This document shows positions 45,484 through 56,171 of a DNA stretch of 64,000 bases, piece by piece. The DNA is from Vombatus ursinus. Lineage: Eukaryota; Chordata; Mammalia; Diprotodontia; Vombatidae. The stretch lies in the NCBI RefSeq assembly GCF_900497805.2, contig NW_020954701.1:1380305-1444304 (forward strand), written 5' to 3'. The first letter of the stretch is position 1. Every line of letters begins with the position of its first letter. The position numbers and the translations under genes are program-made. Below the pieces are notes generated by a model that ran no database searches, was not told the origin of the DNA, and worked only from the letters and a program-made list of their open reading frames with translations.

Positions 45484-45799
45484 CCATTGCTTTCAGTTTC
45501 AGCTTGTTTTTCATTCTGCATTAGTGCATATATATTTTCGCATTCTTCTTTCTATTCTTCCTATTCATTGTTTCCTACAGGGCTGTGATACTGCATTACA
45601 TTCACGTCCTATGGTTTGTATAGCCATTTCCAGTCAGTGGTCATTTATTTTTTGTGTGGATCTTAATAGTACAGAAGGCACTATTATAAATGTTTTAGCA
45701 TATGTAAGGTCTTCTTATTTTTTTAACTCATTAGGTGTATATGCCTGATATCTCTGGGTCGAAGAATGTGGGCATTTTAGTCATTTCCTTTGCATGTGC

Positions 45800-45958
45800 C
45801 ATAGTGGTTAGAGTGCTAGACTGGAGTCAGGAAGACCTAAGTTTGAACCCTGCCCCCTGCCTTATCTGTGTCATTATGAGGATCAAATGAGACACTGTAT
45901 AGAAAGTTCTTTGTAAACCTTAAAGCATTACAGAAATGTCAGCTATCATTATTATCAT
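45800..45958 (+). mobile_element. MIR nested in L1
   Basis: catagtggttagagtgctag, tcaggaagacctaagtttga, attatgaggatcaaatgag, tcattattatcataattg. Internally shortened between head and tail. Confidence 0.8.
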
Positions 45959-46589
45959 AATTGCAAACTGCTTTCCAGGAGGGTTAGATCAATAAACTTG
46001 GAGCTCTTCCAATAATGCATGTCATGTGATGATCTTCCTGCATCCTTCCAATATTGACTCTTCTTGTTTTTTCATCTTTCTCAATTTTCTGGATGTGAGC
46101 AGAACCTTAGTTTTGTCAATTTTCTGGATATGAGGTGAAACCTCAGTGTTTTGATTTGCATTTGTCTTATTATTAGTGATTTGGAGCAATCTTTCATATG
46201 ATTGTTACTAGTTTGAAATTCTTCTGAGAATTCTGTGCTTATGTTCTTTGATTCACTTATCAATTAGGAAATAACTCTTGGTTTTATATATTTGTATTAG
46301 TTTCCTATATATCTTATTTTTAAGATCTTTATCAGAGATATGTGACGCAAACATTTTTTTCTCCCAATCAATAGCTTTTCTTCTCATCCTAATTAAAATA
46401 GATTTTTTTGTGTGTGAAAAGCTTTTCAATTTCATGCAGTTAAATTTATTTACTTTATCTTTTGTAATCGGTTCTATAACTAATTTGATTGAGATCTCTT
46501 CTCCTAGCTATATCTGTGAAAGGGACCTGAACTGGTCGTCTTCTATTTTGTTTCCACTGTGGCCTTTAGCCTTCAGATAATGTGTTCAT

Positions 46590-47170
46590 TTCTTGGCTAC
46601 AGTTTACCATGAGTTGAGCATGTAAATTTCCTTAGTTAGAAATTATAAGCAGCAGAGTTATGCTTTTCTGTAAATCTTTTAAAATGCATTTATTTCACTT
46701 ACAATGGAAAAATTTGGAATATTTTACATTCAACCATGTGTAAGTTTAAGAAAACTAAACATATTCAAATTTCTACTTTCAAAGCCCAGAATTAGAAAAG
46801 TGCTGATCATTCTCTTTGCAAAGTGATTCACCATGGTTCCTTAAACAGCCTCCTCGCCTACTGATTTTAAAACATCTTTTGATTTCTACCTAGCATTTCT
46901 GAAATAGATCATTGTACATAGTGAAACATACTTGTGTTGTCACTGTGAAGTTACATGCGTTACTAGGAGAAGGATGCTCCCTGTGAGTGGCGTTTGCTGA
47001 AAATATTTTTATCTCTATTGTGAAAGTTCACTAAACCTTTGGGATATGGAGTTAGCATCTCCCTAACCGTGTTGACTGTGGACAAATGACTTAATCTCTT
47101 TGTGATTGAGGTTTACATGTAAGCAGGGATAACATTATAATATCTTACAGAGTTCATAGATCACAAAATA
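46590..47170. other. Unassigned AT-rich sequence
   Basis: No repeat or gene recognised. Confidence 0.4.
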
Positions 47171-47214
47171 GTGGATTCTCAGAATCTTTGTGCTGAAAGA
47201 AACCTCAAAGGCTG

Positions 47215-47218
<4 letters not shown>

Positions 47219-47307
<89 letters not shown>

Positions 47308-47312
47308 CATAT
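47219..47312. repeat. (CA)n(TA)n microsatellite
   Basis: About 20 CA units followed by about 20 TA units. Confidence 0.97.
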
Positions 47313-47578
47313 ATACATCCTTTAGAGAATTCTCTACAACATTAGTAGTAAGTAGTGGTCCATCTATTCTTCTTTTTCTCCAGTAAGGAGGAACCCAAGC
47401 ATATCCCACTTTTGAATAGCTCTAGTCATTAGGATGCTTTTTCCTTGCCTTAAGCCAAAATGTCAGGGAACCATTTGTGGCTCCCTGTTTTTCCATGTAG
47501 AGCCAACCAAATGACTAATCCCTCTTCCATACAACAACCCTTCACATACTTGAAGACAGCTGTCATGTCACTCTTTGC

Positions 47579-47838
47579 TGTTACTGTTGTTCAATCTTTC
47601 TAGTTGTGTCCAAATCTTCATGATCCTATTTGGGGTTTACTTGACAAACATACTGGAGTGGTTTGCCATTTCCTTCTCCAGCTCATTTTACAGATGAGGA
47701 AACTGAGGCAAACAGGATTAAGTGACCTGCTTGGAGTTACACAGCTCGTAAGTATCTGAGGTCAGATTTGAACTCAAGAAGAGGAATATTCCTGACTCCA
47801 GACCTGGCACCCTATCCACTGTGCCACCTACCTGCCCC
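47579..47838 (-). mobile_element. RTE-tailed SINE in CR1
   Basis: Reverse orientation: actgttgttcaatctttcta, ggagtggtttgccatttcct, ttacagatgaggaaactgag, ccactgtgccacctacctgc. Confidence 0.9.
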
Positions 47839-47869
47839 CGTGTTCTTCTTAAGTCACAATGACACTTCT

Positions 47870-48350
47870 TAAAAAAAAGATTTTTTAATGTGTTTTGTTT
47901 TTAACATTACAAACATTTATAAACATTACCAACTTCATGAGAGGTCTCTTATAACAAAGTAAAACTGTTAGGTAAAACTAATAATATAGGGATCTCATCT
48001 TAAAAGTGTATGCAACATTTCACATCTACAGTACCTCCCCCATATTTTTAAAAAATTTAACAGAAATTTATTTTCTCTCCCACTCATCTCCCCATTGTAT
48101 TAGAAAGAAAGATAAAAGCAAATTTCTTATGAGAAAAATGCATAGTCAAACAAAACAAATTCTGGCTTCATATAAAAACATGTATATCTCATTCTGTACC
48201 CTAAATCTATCATTGATAAGTCCTCTGGAATCATTAATGGTCATTGCATTGATCATAGTTCTTACAACTATCAAACTTTTTTTTTCTTACAGTGTTGCTG
48301 TCCTTGTAAAAATTGTTTTTGATCTGCTCATTTCATTCTTCACCAGTCAG
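47870..48350 (-). mobile_element. L1 3'UTR fragment
   Basis: aagtcctctggaatcattaa, ttgctgtccttgtaaaaatt, tgatctgctcatttcattct match reversed marsupial L1 3' ends in this window (compare 14,450-14,580). Confidence 0.7.
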
Positions 48351-48354
48351 TCTG

Positions 48355-48465
48355 TCAATTAGCATTTGTTAAACACCTACTATGCACCAGGCACTGTGCT
48401 AAGGATACAAAGAAAGGCTAAAGATAATCCCTGCCCTCAAGGAAGTCAAAATCTAATGGAGATGC
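48355..48465 (-). mobile_element. L2-type LINE 3' end fragment
   Basis: gtcaattagcatttgttaaa, tgcaccaggcactgtgctaa, ccctgccctcaaggaagtca. Confidence 0.8.
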
Positions 48466-48469
48466 TCAT

Positions 48470-48830
48470 CATTGTATAAAAGTCCTCAATTATTCACTTC
48501 CATAATTTTGATGTTAGAGTTTAATTGTTCTTCTGGTTTTGCTCACGTGATTGCCTCAGAACATGCAAATCTTTCCCATGTCTTTTTGAAATCATTTATT
48601 TTCTTGTTTCTTTCAGCACAATGGTACTCCATCACATTCATATACCACATCTTATTCATCCATTCCTCAGTTGTTGAAAGTCCTCTTAGTCTCCAGTTAT
48701 TGTCTTTTTTTTTTGCTACCACAAAACGAGCTGCTATGAATGTGTTTGTTCATACAGGGCCTTTTCTTTGTTATTTGCTCTTTTGGCTACAGGTGGATCT
48801 AGCAAAGCATATTATTTGATCCAGCTAGCT
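48470..48830 (-). mobile_element. L1 3' end fragment, second copy
   Basis: ttgttcttctggttttgctc, ttcagcacaatggtactcca, tcacattcatataccacatc, acaaaacgagctgctatgaa. It repeats the 3'UTR part already present at 48,290-48,350, so it is a separate copy. Confidence 0.75.
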
Positions 48831-49232
48831 CCTGTTTCTTCAACAAGTCTTTGTGTTACATAGTTTTGAGGCTCCTTTGTCTGATCACCTTTCTCTGGAC
48901 ATTTTCCAGTTTGTCAGTGTACTTCCTAAAATGTAGAAGCCAGAACTCAGAACTCCAGGTGTGGTCTGTCCATGGAAAGGTATGGTGGTTTGTCACCTGC
49001 CACCACTCACCACCAAACCAAATGCTAGGTTTATGTTTCTTAATGTTAACTTTTCTTAATGCAGCCTAAGATGTTACTTTTTTTTTGGCTGCTGCCATAT
49101 AATGCTTTTGATTCATACTAAGTGTTTATAAAACCCCCAGATACTTTCCTCACAATTGTTCTCTAACTATGCTTCCTCATCATCCACTTGTGAAGGTGAT
49201 CTTTTTGAGCCTAAGTACAGGACTTTAAACAA

Positions 49233-49475
49233 GACAGCTAGGTGGTGCAGTGGATAGAGCACCTGGCCTGGAGTCAGGAAGACCTGAGTTCAAATTCAGC
49301 CTCTATACTTTCTAGCTATATGATGCTGAGTAAATCATTTAACCCTGTCTGCCTCAGTTTCCTCATCTATAAAACAAGCTGGAGAAGGAAATGGCCAACT
49401 ACTCCAGTATCTTTGCCAAGAAAATGCAAATGGGGCCACAAAAAGTTGGACACAACTGAACAACAACAAAAACAA
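49233..49475 (+). mobile_element. RTE-tailed SINE in CR1, with target duplication
   Basis: Head acagctaggtggtgcagtgg, CORE ctagctatatgatgctgag, tail ctactccagtatctttgcca and agttggacacaactgaacaa. Flanks acaggacttta (49,217-49,227) and acaggatttta (49,476-49,486) match at 10 of 11, and the CR1 text continues across them. Confidence 0.93.
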
Positions 49476-50219
49476 ACAGGATTTTATATTTATCCCTATT
49501 AAATTTCATCTTATTAAATTCGACCCATCATTCTAGCCTTTCATGATTATTTTTGATTCTGATTCTATCATCATACATGTTAGTTATCCTTCCTAGATTT
49601 TTGTCATTTCTAAATTTGATAAATGTGCCATCTATACCTTCATCAAAATCATTGATTAAAATGTTAAATAAAACAGGGCCAAGAACTGAGTCCCTGGGGC
49701 TCTTTCCTATGGACTTCCTTTTAAGCAGATAATGAACAATAAATTTTGGGTCATTCAACCAAATCTAAATCCACCATATTGTGCTACTGTTTAGTATACA
49801 TCTCTCTCAGGTCCATAAGGGTAGTATGACAGACTTTGTCAAATGCTTTGCTGAAATCTAGATAAACTATGCCAACAGCATCCTCTGGATCTACCAGTCT
49901 AGTAAATGTATTAAGAAGTCCCTTAAGTTACTCAGGCATGAGCTGTTCTGTCTCTTAGAAATCAGAGCTTCCCTTTTTAGATATTCATAAACCATCCCTC
50001 TAATAATGTGTAGTAGACTTGTCTTTGACTTTGTTCAATTCTCTTTCCAGTTTTTGAAAATTAGGACAATATTTGCTCATCTCTGGTCCTACAACATTAA
50101 CCATTCTTTAGGATCTTTCAAAGATCACATCTATCTATGCTTTCAGTACCCTGGGATATAGTTCATCTGGGCTTAGTGATTTGAACTTGTTGGCTGGTTC
50201 TTGGGGATGCATGTAAGCA

Positions 50220-50560
50220 AAGTGCTTTAGAAGCTACAAAATTATATAAGTACACTTCCAACTCAAAGAGGTGAAGTTGGAAATATAGCAAAAATCCACT
50301 CAGAAGTATTTATCATCATTATAACCACCAACGAGAACAAATATTTGTTGAGTGTCTATATATCATACGAGGCCCTCTTGCCAGGTTCTTATAGAAATAT
50401 AAGAAATATATTTAAAAAAAGGATAATTGCTCAATAGGGGTTGACCAGTTTATTTGGTGGCAGATTAGATTTTCTCCTTTTTTTTAAACCCCACCTGTGA
50501 TCTCATTGGTGTTTTGAACTCCCAGTGAAGAAACTTCTCCCTTTAGCACCTGATCTGTCA
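50220..50560. other. Unassigned sequence
   Basis: Nothing recognised. Confidence 0.4.
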
Positions 50561-50564
50561 CTTA

Positions 50565-50688
50565 TAGTCTCAGAGAGTTGTCTGCAGTACCAAGAAGTTA
50601 GATGGCTTGCCTGAGGGTCACATAACCAGAGGAGGGCCTGAATGTAAAAACCAACTCTCTATCCACTACACCAGTGGTGACAAACTCA
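50565..50688 (-). mobile_element. MIR-like SINE fragment
   Basis: ttgcctgagggtcacataac, gagggcctgaatgtaaaaac, tctatccactacacca. Confidence 0.65.
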
Positions 50689-50849
50689 AATAGAAATGGG
50701 TATAGAATGTTTGACATCTCTGTACGACATCAAGCTGCCTCAGATAAGACATATGCACACAAATTATAAAGTCAAAATGGCAGTATTTTGTAGCTATTTC
50801 TTTAGAGAATACTGGTTCTCATTTGTATATAGGATATTTCTAACATCGA

Positions 50850-51140
50850 GAATTTTTTGAATTAATTTTTAATATTTTTATGTTCAGATCTAAAATTTGA
50901 TAAACTAATAATTAATTTCATTAATTATTATAAATACTTTAATTATCATGTTTAGTTTTAATATTATTTATATTATATAGCTATAAATACATATTAATTA
51001 TATATAAACACATATTTTATATTAATATTTTATTATTATGTTATTAAAATTATTAATTAAATAAACCATCTATTAATATTAATAAATTAAAATTTGATAA
51101 ATTAATAAAAGGTTTATTTAGTAAATATTTGTGGATTCTG
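50850..51140. repeat. AT-rich low-complexity tract
   Basis: About 290 bp with very few G or C, made of attaatt, tatat and aataaat words. Confidence 0.85.
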
Positions 51141-53600
51141 TTTTTAAAAGTAGATTTAAAAACTTACCTGTTTCATTGGGCATTTGGGTCATAAACTGTA
51201 TCATCTACTGGTCAACTTTTAACTCATGAGCCTGTCTATACTGATGTTGGTGGGTCCTCAGGAAACAAGCTTAATCTTTCCCAAGGAAAATACTCAAACT
51301 TTATTTAGCGGTAAGGGACTGCTCAGAACCTAAACTCCACTATGTAAGTTTCTAGAGTAAAGCATTAGAGAAGAATTCTTCCAGAATATCGATTAAGGAA
51401 GTCCTTTATTTAGTGATTTGGGACTCAACAAATTATATTCATTTTAAAAACAAGAAATATGATTGTATTCCTTGTTGATAATAAGATACAGCCTACTCAT
51501 ACCCACCATACACCTCTCCATTGTCCCTTTGGAGAACACATAGTTTTAAGTCTTTGGAGACTGGTTTTCCATGACTCACAGCAATATAGCTTTACTGGAA
51601 TAATATTGATGTTAAAAGAAATATGGGCATTTGTTTCAGGGAGAAATTTGAGGTCAATAAAAGCACTAATTGATTTTCTAAAGGCAATCCAGCTCATTGT
51701 TCTCTTTTTCTTTATATTTGGGCCCAATTTAATGGTCCATTCATTGTTTCTGTTCATGATATATTTACTGATGAATCAACTCTATGATTTGTTCAGCCTG
51801 TCTAGACAAAAGGTATTTTCCATCTACTCAGTTTTTCTTGTGATGAGAATCCGTTCTCTTCCCCTTGTTCTGGACCCAATTCATTGTCTCTCCATCATGA
51901 CTGTCCATGATATATGCACTGATGAACCAACTCTGCCAATTGTTTATCCAGTCTGAACAAAAGGTATTTTTCATATACTTGCTTTTTCTTTCATGGGTAG
52001 TTTGGGCAAATTCTTTAGAGCCGTTAGGGATTGCATTCAGAAGAGGAAGCAAAAAGGATGTCATCATGGAGAGAGAGGCAAGAACAGAAAAGGTAGCAGG
52101 CTGGTCAGGAACTGAGAGCTATGATAGCTAGCAGATAACTCACATAGTCCGAAGGTGTCGAAAGATCTAGGGGAAGGTTCTCAACATTGCAGGTTGAGTC
52201 CCTGTAGAAGATTTATGGGAAGATATATACAAGAGTAACCCAGGATGAGAAAGTATGGCTGTGTTATGATCTACACTGTTGGAAGGAATGTCCACTTCAA
52301 TGAGGTTATAGAACTATGAAAATATTTGTATGCTTTGATATTGTAATTTTGGATTTTTAAACCACTCCAACTATTTTGTTATATTTATATATTTTACTCA
52401 TTAATTCATTTAAAGTACTTAGATTCTATCTACAGCAATCAATGTAAATAGCAAATAGACTTTGGGAATATCACAGTAAAGATGTTAAATATAATTAATT
52501 GTTAAATGTAAACATGAATTCAAAGACTTGATTACATGGAAAGAATAGGAGCTCTGCTAGAATCATAAAATCAAAAAAGTGAAACTAGTATCCTAAATTC
52601 TATTCTCCCTCCTAATCCCCACTCATCTAACCTTTCCCAAAGTGAATCAGATTAGCAAATGGTTCAAAATCAGGGTGGATGATATGTTTCACATGCTCCA
52701 ATATCTTTGGAGATAAAAATGCAAAGACAATGCACTTTTTCTTTTTTTTTTCTTTTCTAAGCAGCTGTGAACCACTTGTTTTTTTCTCATCCATAAAAGA
52801 AAGATGGTAAGATTTGCTTGCGAAATACATCAAGACTCTAAGATGAAAATGCTAGTTAAGTTGCAGGGCATTATTATTTTAGGAAGAGTTGGCTTCAGGC
52901 TTAGTCAGGGAGAGTCTAGAGGGTATGCAATGTCACATTTCCCTTTAACTAGTTTTAGAGTAATGCATAGGACCTGGCATGATCAGTGCTTTAATTTACA
53001 AATAAAAGTCACCAGATCCTATTCTTCCTTTCTCTAAGATTTTCCAGTGTGCCTTCCCTGGTTCAAAATCCTACTTCTGTGAAACTTGGAGAGTGTAAAA
53101 TTCAATCTTGCCCAACTTTGAAACTGTTGGATAGGTATGATTTTAATACATTCTTCCAGATCATGCAGTTTAGTGGACCACAAATCTTAAACTTGCATGA
53201 TCACAAAATTGCCAATTATCCCAAATAAAGGACTCCCTTAATACAAAGGATAGAATAGTTTCATAGGAGCTGAGATGGAAAATGAAGATTTATGTGGTGA
53301 ATGTGTTTGACTCGTTTTGATGTTAATGGAAGTATCTTTCATTTCCATTATCAGTTAATTTGTGTGGTCTTGGTCTAGAGGCACTTTAATTCCCCAAATG
53401 TATAATCAATTGAAATTAGTAGATGTTTGTGATGGGAAGAATATTTGAGGCCTAAGTGAAGATCTATTACAGATAACTGGGTGGTTGGATTTGGGGCTTG
53501 TTTAAAAAATTGAAATCTATTATCTCATTTAACTAAGTAGAATGTTCTATACACAGTGGGAGGAGACTAAGTGTGGGGGGCATGAGTGATGTCTATGCAA
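51140..53600. other. Unassigned 2.4 kb with a diverged tandem duplication
   Basis: No gene or repeat family recognised. The longest open frame of the window (51,459-51,956, 165 codons) lies here, but it crosses a tandem duplication in shifting frame and has no family match, so I do not call it a gene. Confidence 0.4.
51722..51999. repeat. Diverged tandem duplication, unit about 145 bp
   Basis: catgatatat...actgatgaa recurs at 51,755 and 51,906 and acaaaaggtattttc/t at 51,816 and 51,957. Offsets of 151 and 141 bp show an indel between units. Confidence 0.85.
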
Positions 53601-53604
53601 CAAA

Positions 53605-53738
53605 CAAAAGATTATTTTGACAGGAATTAGGTGATTTGCCCCTAGACATGCAGCTACTAAGTTTATGTCCAAGTCAGGATTTGAACTTAATTCTTCTTGA
53701 CTTTAAGTCCTATGCTTTATTCACACTACTCTATCTAC
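53605..53738 (-). mobile_element. MIR-like SINE fragment
   Basis: aattaggtgatttgccccta, gtcaggatttgaacttaatt, ttcttgactttaagtcctat. Confidence 0.75.
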
Positions 53739-53739
53739 T

Positions 53740-54520
53740 TTTAAAAGTGAAACAGAATAATACTATTCCTTCAGCCAACTACTAGCTGCTAAATCTTAGG
53801 TTTTAGTTTTAAGATTGATAAGTAAAAATAACTTTAAGTTTGCATGATAGCTCAAGGGAGAAGTAGGTCATATTGATACTTAGGTTTTCCCCTTCAGTTT
53901 CATTTTTTTTCCATTTAGGCTTACCAAAGATTTTTTAGAAAAAAAATATGAATGCTAAATATTTCCCCCCTTTTCTATAGTTCTATTAAACAGATAAAAT
54001 TGTGTATGTGAAAGCACTTTGACAACCATGAACTTACAAGCAAATTTCAATACTATGTTATTACTGTGAAGAGACCTTTTTTGGTGCATTATTTATTGTT
54101 GCCTCTACAAAAGTCCTTCCCTGATGCTTCATTGGGATGTGGAGGGGACCTTCGATCCTCAGTGGTTATGCCAGTGGTTGAACAAGCTCTGGCATATCCT
54201 ACTGAGCTGAAAAGTCTGCAGAGATAGTCTTAGCAACAAGGTTTGGCAGCTCTTTGAAGCCAGATGTAATTAAGTATGGAGAGGCTCATCCACACCCTAA
54301 TATGGTTGGTCAGTAGGTGATAAATTCTTTGGCCTTGACAAGCCATGAATCTATTTCTATACATGTTGAAATTTTGCATCATGAAAAATAATCAATCTCA
54401 CATTTAAGTAGGTTATATATTTCAAAATCAACAAATGTAGCATATGGCACAGTCAATTACACAAAGTAGGCTCTTAATGGATATTTACTGAGTGAAAGAC
54501 CGCAGGTTGAGTCCTTCATA
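53740..54520. other. Unassigned sequence
   Basis: No gene recognised. A short L2-end-like piece (ggctcttaatggatatttac) lies near 54,470. Confidence 0.4.
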
Positions 54521-54524
54521 GATT

Positions 54525-54835
54525 TTAAACTCCCTGAAGGCAAAGACTCTGTCATTGGATCATGAATTTAGAACTAAAGGGGATCTTACAGGTCAACTAG
54601 TTCCACCCTTTCATTTTAGATATAGAAAAATTGAGGTCCCCCACCCGGATGAAGTGATTTGCATGAGATTCTACAGTAGCAGAGGTGGGAACTGAACCCA
54701 GGTCTTTTGACTCTTATTGTAGCGTCTTATTGACTTTCATTCTGTTCACTTTACCCAGACTTCATTGATCTCTTTCAATTGAGTATCCCATGGCTGTCTT
54801 GTAACAGGTGGTTAATAAATATTTGTTGGATTAAA
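54525..54835 (+). mobile_element. L2-type LINE 3' end split by a SINE
   Basis: Left: aaactccctgaaggcaaaga. Right: gtaacaggtggttaataaat. The SINE at 54,560-54,735 lies between them. Confidence 0.65.
54560..54735 (-). mobile_element. SINE, CORE body with CR1-like tail
   Basis: ggatcatgaatttagaacta, atcttacaggtcaactagtt, gaaccc and ttttgactcttattgtagc. Confidence 0.75.
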
Positions 54836-54839
54836 TTGC

Positions 54840-55235
54840 TTATATCTCTTATATTTAGAAGTGTTTACTCCTGTTAACTATGGTGTGTATGTATAAACAA
54901 ACAAATAAATAAATACACCCTTTTTCAGGTTCCAATGGAAAATGTATAGATTTGAAAAAAATATTGGTAAGAAATTGATCAGTTGATGGTTCTGGAGTAA
55001 GCTGAGCATTGCAATACAACATCATTTAGGGTTTCTTAGATAGAAAATCCATCCCTAGAAGTCTTTTGTAGCATTTCTTGAGACTAGAATCCAACTTCTA
55101 TCTTCCCACCAAAAGTACCCCCATATAAAGCCCCAGGAATTTCTCCTGTGCCTGATAATTTCCAGCCTAAAACCAGGAACAACAAAAACTCCCTTCTATG
55201 TGTGTTTGGGTTTTTTTTTCTTTTTATGCATAATA
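54840..55235. other. Unassigned sequence
   Basis: No feature except short AAAC/AAAT runs near 54,897-54,915. Confidence 0.4.
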
Positions 55236-55239
55236 GATT

Positions 55240-55490
55240 TGTTGTTGTTCAGTCATTTTTCAGTTGTTTCTGACTGTTCACGACCCCATTTGAGGTTTTC
55301 TTGCCAAAGATACTGCAGCGGTTTGCCATTTCCTTCTCCAGCTCATTTTTACAGACAAGGAAACTGAGGCAAATGGTTACGTGACTTGCCTGGGGTTACA
55401 CAGCTAGGAAGTATCTGAGGCCTGATTTGAACTCAGGTCTTCTTGACTCCAGCTCTGTAGGCTCTATCCATCATACCACCTAGGTGCTCT
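55240..55490 (-). mobile_element. RTE-tailed SINE
   Basis: Reverse order: gttgttgttcagtcattttt, tcacgaccccatttgaggtt, ggtttgccatttccttctcc, ctatccatcataccacctag. Confidence 0.9.
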
Positions 55491-55579
55491 TATGTGTTAA
55501 ACCAGGCAACAATACCAGAGTTCCATAGTAGCTGATTGCATCAAATACATGATGTAGTTTGTAGGGGAAAGAACCGTGT

Positions 55580-55720
55580 ATTCACCAGAGCCTGTGACCA
55601 AGAAACTCCACTGCTAGGCATATACTCCAAGCAGGTCAAAGATAGAAAGAAAAGTCCTATATACATAAAAGTCTTTACAGCAACATTTTTTTGGTAGTAG
55701 CAAAGGACTGAAAGCAAAAT
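55580..55720 (+). mobile_element. L1 ORF2 C-terminal fragment
   Basis: gactccactgctaggcata-like text (aaactccactgctaggcata) and tctttacagcaacatttttt correspond to PLLGIYP and IAALF of ORF2. Confidence 0.65.
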
Positions 55721-55724
55721 AGAT

Positions 55725-55989
55725 CTGTGATTTCATTTATATAGAGGTGAAGAAGATTAGGGGAATTCTTAGACCTCTTAACCCTATAAATCCAAACCTT
55801 CAAAGGTCATCTCCTATAGTAGATAAGGTCCTGGAAAAACTGACTGAAAGTGCCCTAATTATTCTATTATATTATAATGGACCCAGAATGAAGATTTGAT
55901 GGCAAATGGGGAAAATGATCATGGATAAGGGAAGGATCATGGGAAAATTCCTACCATGGGACAATAATTCTGACACCTCTATCTCCTGC
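55725..55989. other. Unassigned sequence
   Basis: Short stretch without recognised features. Confidence 0.4.
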
Positions 55990-56005
55990 AATAATTCATA
56001 TTTCT

Positions 56006-56155
56006 TTTTTTTTTTTAAGGCAATTGGGGTTAAGTGACTTGCCCAGGGTCACACAGCTAGTAAGTGTCAAGAGTTTGGTCTGAGGTCGGATTTGAACTCA
56101 GGTCCTCCTGACTTCAGGGCTGGTGCTCTATCCACTGCGCCACCTAGCTACCCCT
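56006..56155 (-). mobile_element. Young short tRNA-derived SINE with perfect TSD
   Basis: Poly-T, then ggcaattggggttaagtgac, ggtcacacagctagtaagtg, tttgaactcaggtcctcctg, actgcgccacctagctaccc. The 16-bp aataattcatatttct flanks it exactly at 55,990-56,005 and 56,156-56,171. Confidence 0.93.
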
Positions 56156-56171
56156 AATAATTCATATTTCT

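Larger units (their letters stand above)
44400..46590 (-). mobile_element. L1 3' region, two blocks around an insertion
   Basis: Left block (44,400-44,755) is 3'UTR. Right block (45,485-46,590) holds the ORF2 end: minus frames 46,081-46,263 (SLIIRQMQIKTLRFHL) and 46,253-46,435 (KNKIYRKLIQIYKTKS). Both have stops and are separated by small disruptions. A MIR (45,800-45,958) and a 0.7-kb unclassified segment interrupt it. Confidence 0.8.
47175..50215 (-). mobile_element. CR1/L3-type LINE broken by four insertions
   Basis: Four segments keep CR1 order: 47,175-47,220, 47,310-47,578, 48,835-49,227 and 49,476-50,215. RT sequence is readable in minus frame at 49,528-49,758: DSVLGPVLFNILINDFDEGI (canonical GSVLGPLLFNIFINDL), then FRNDKNLG where functional copies have FADDTKLG. 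The conserved ADD is therefore degraded. It is an old, dead copy; insertions are a CA/TA microsatellite, an RTE-tailed SINE, L1 with an L2 end, and a second RTE-tailed SINE. Confidence 0.85.

Noticed and set aside
51459-51956. Longest open frame (165 codons) as a gene
   Set aside because: It crosses a tandem duplication in changing frame, is rich in hydrophobic residues as expected from T-rich DNA, and has no family motif, splice signals or start context.
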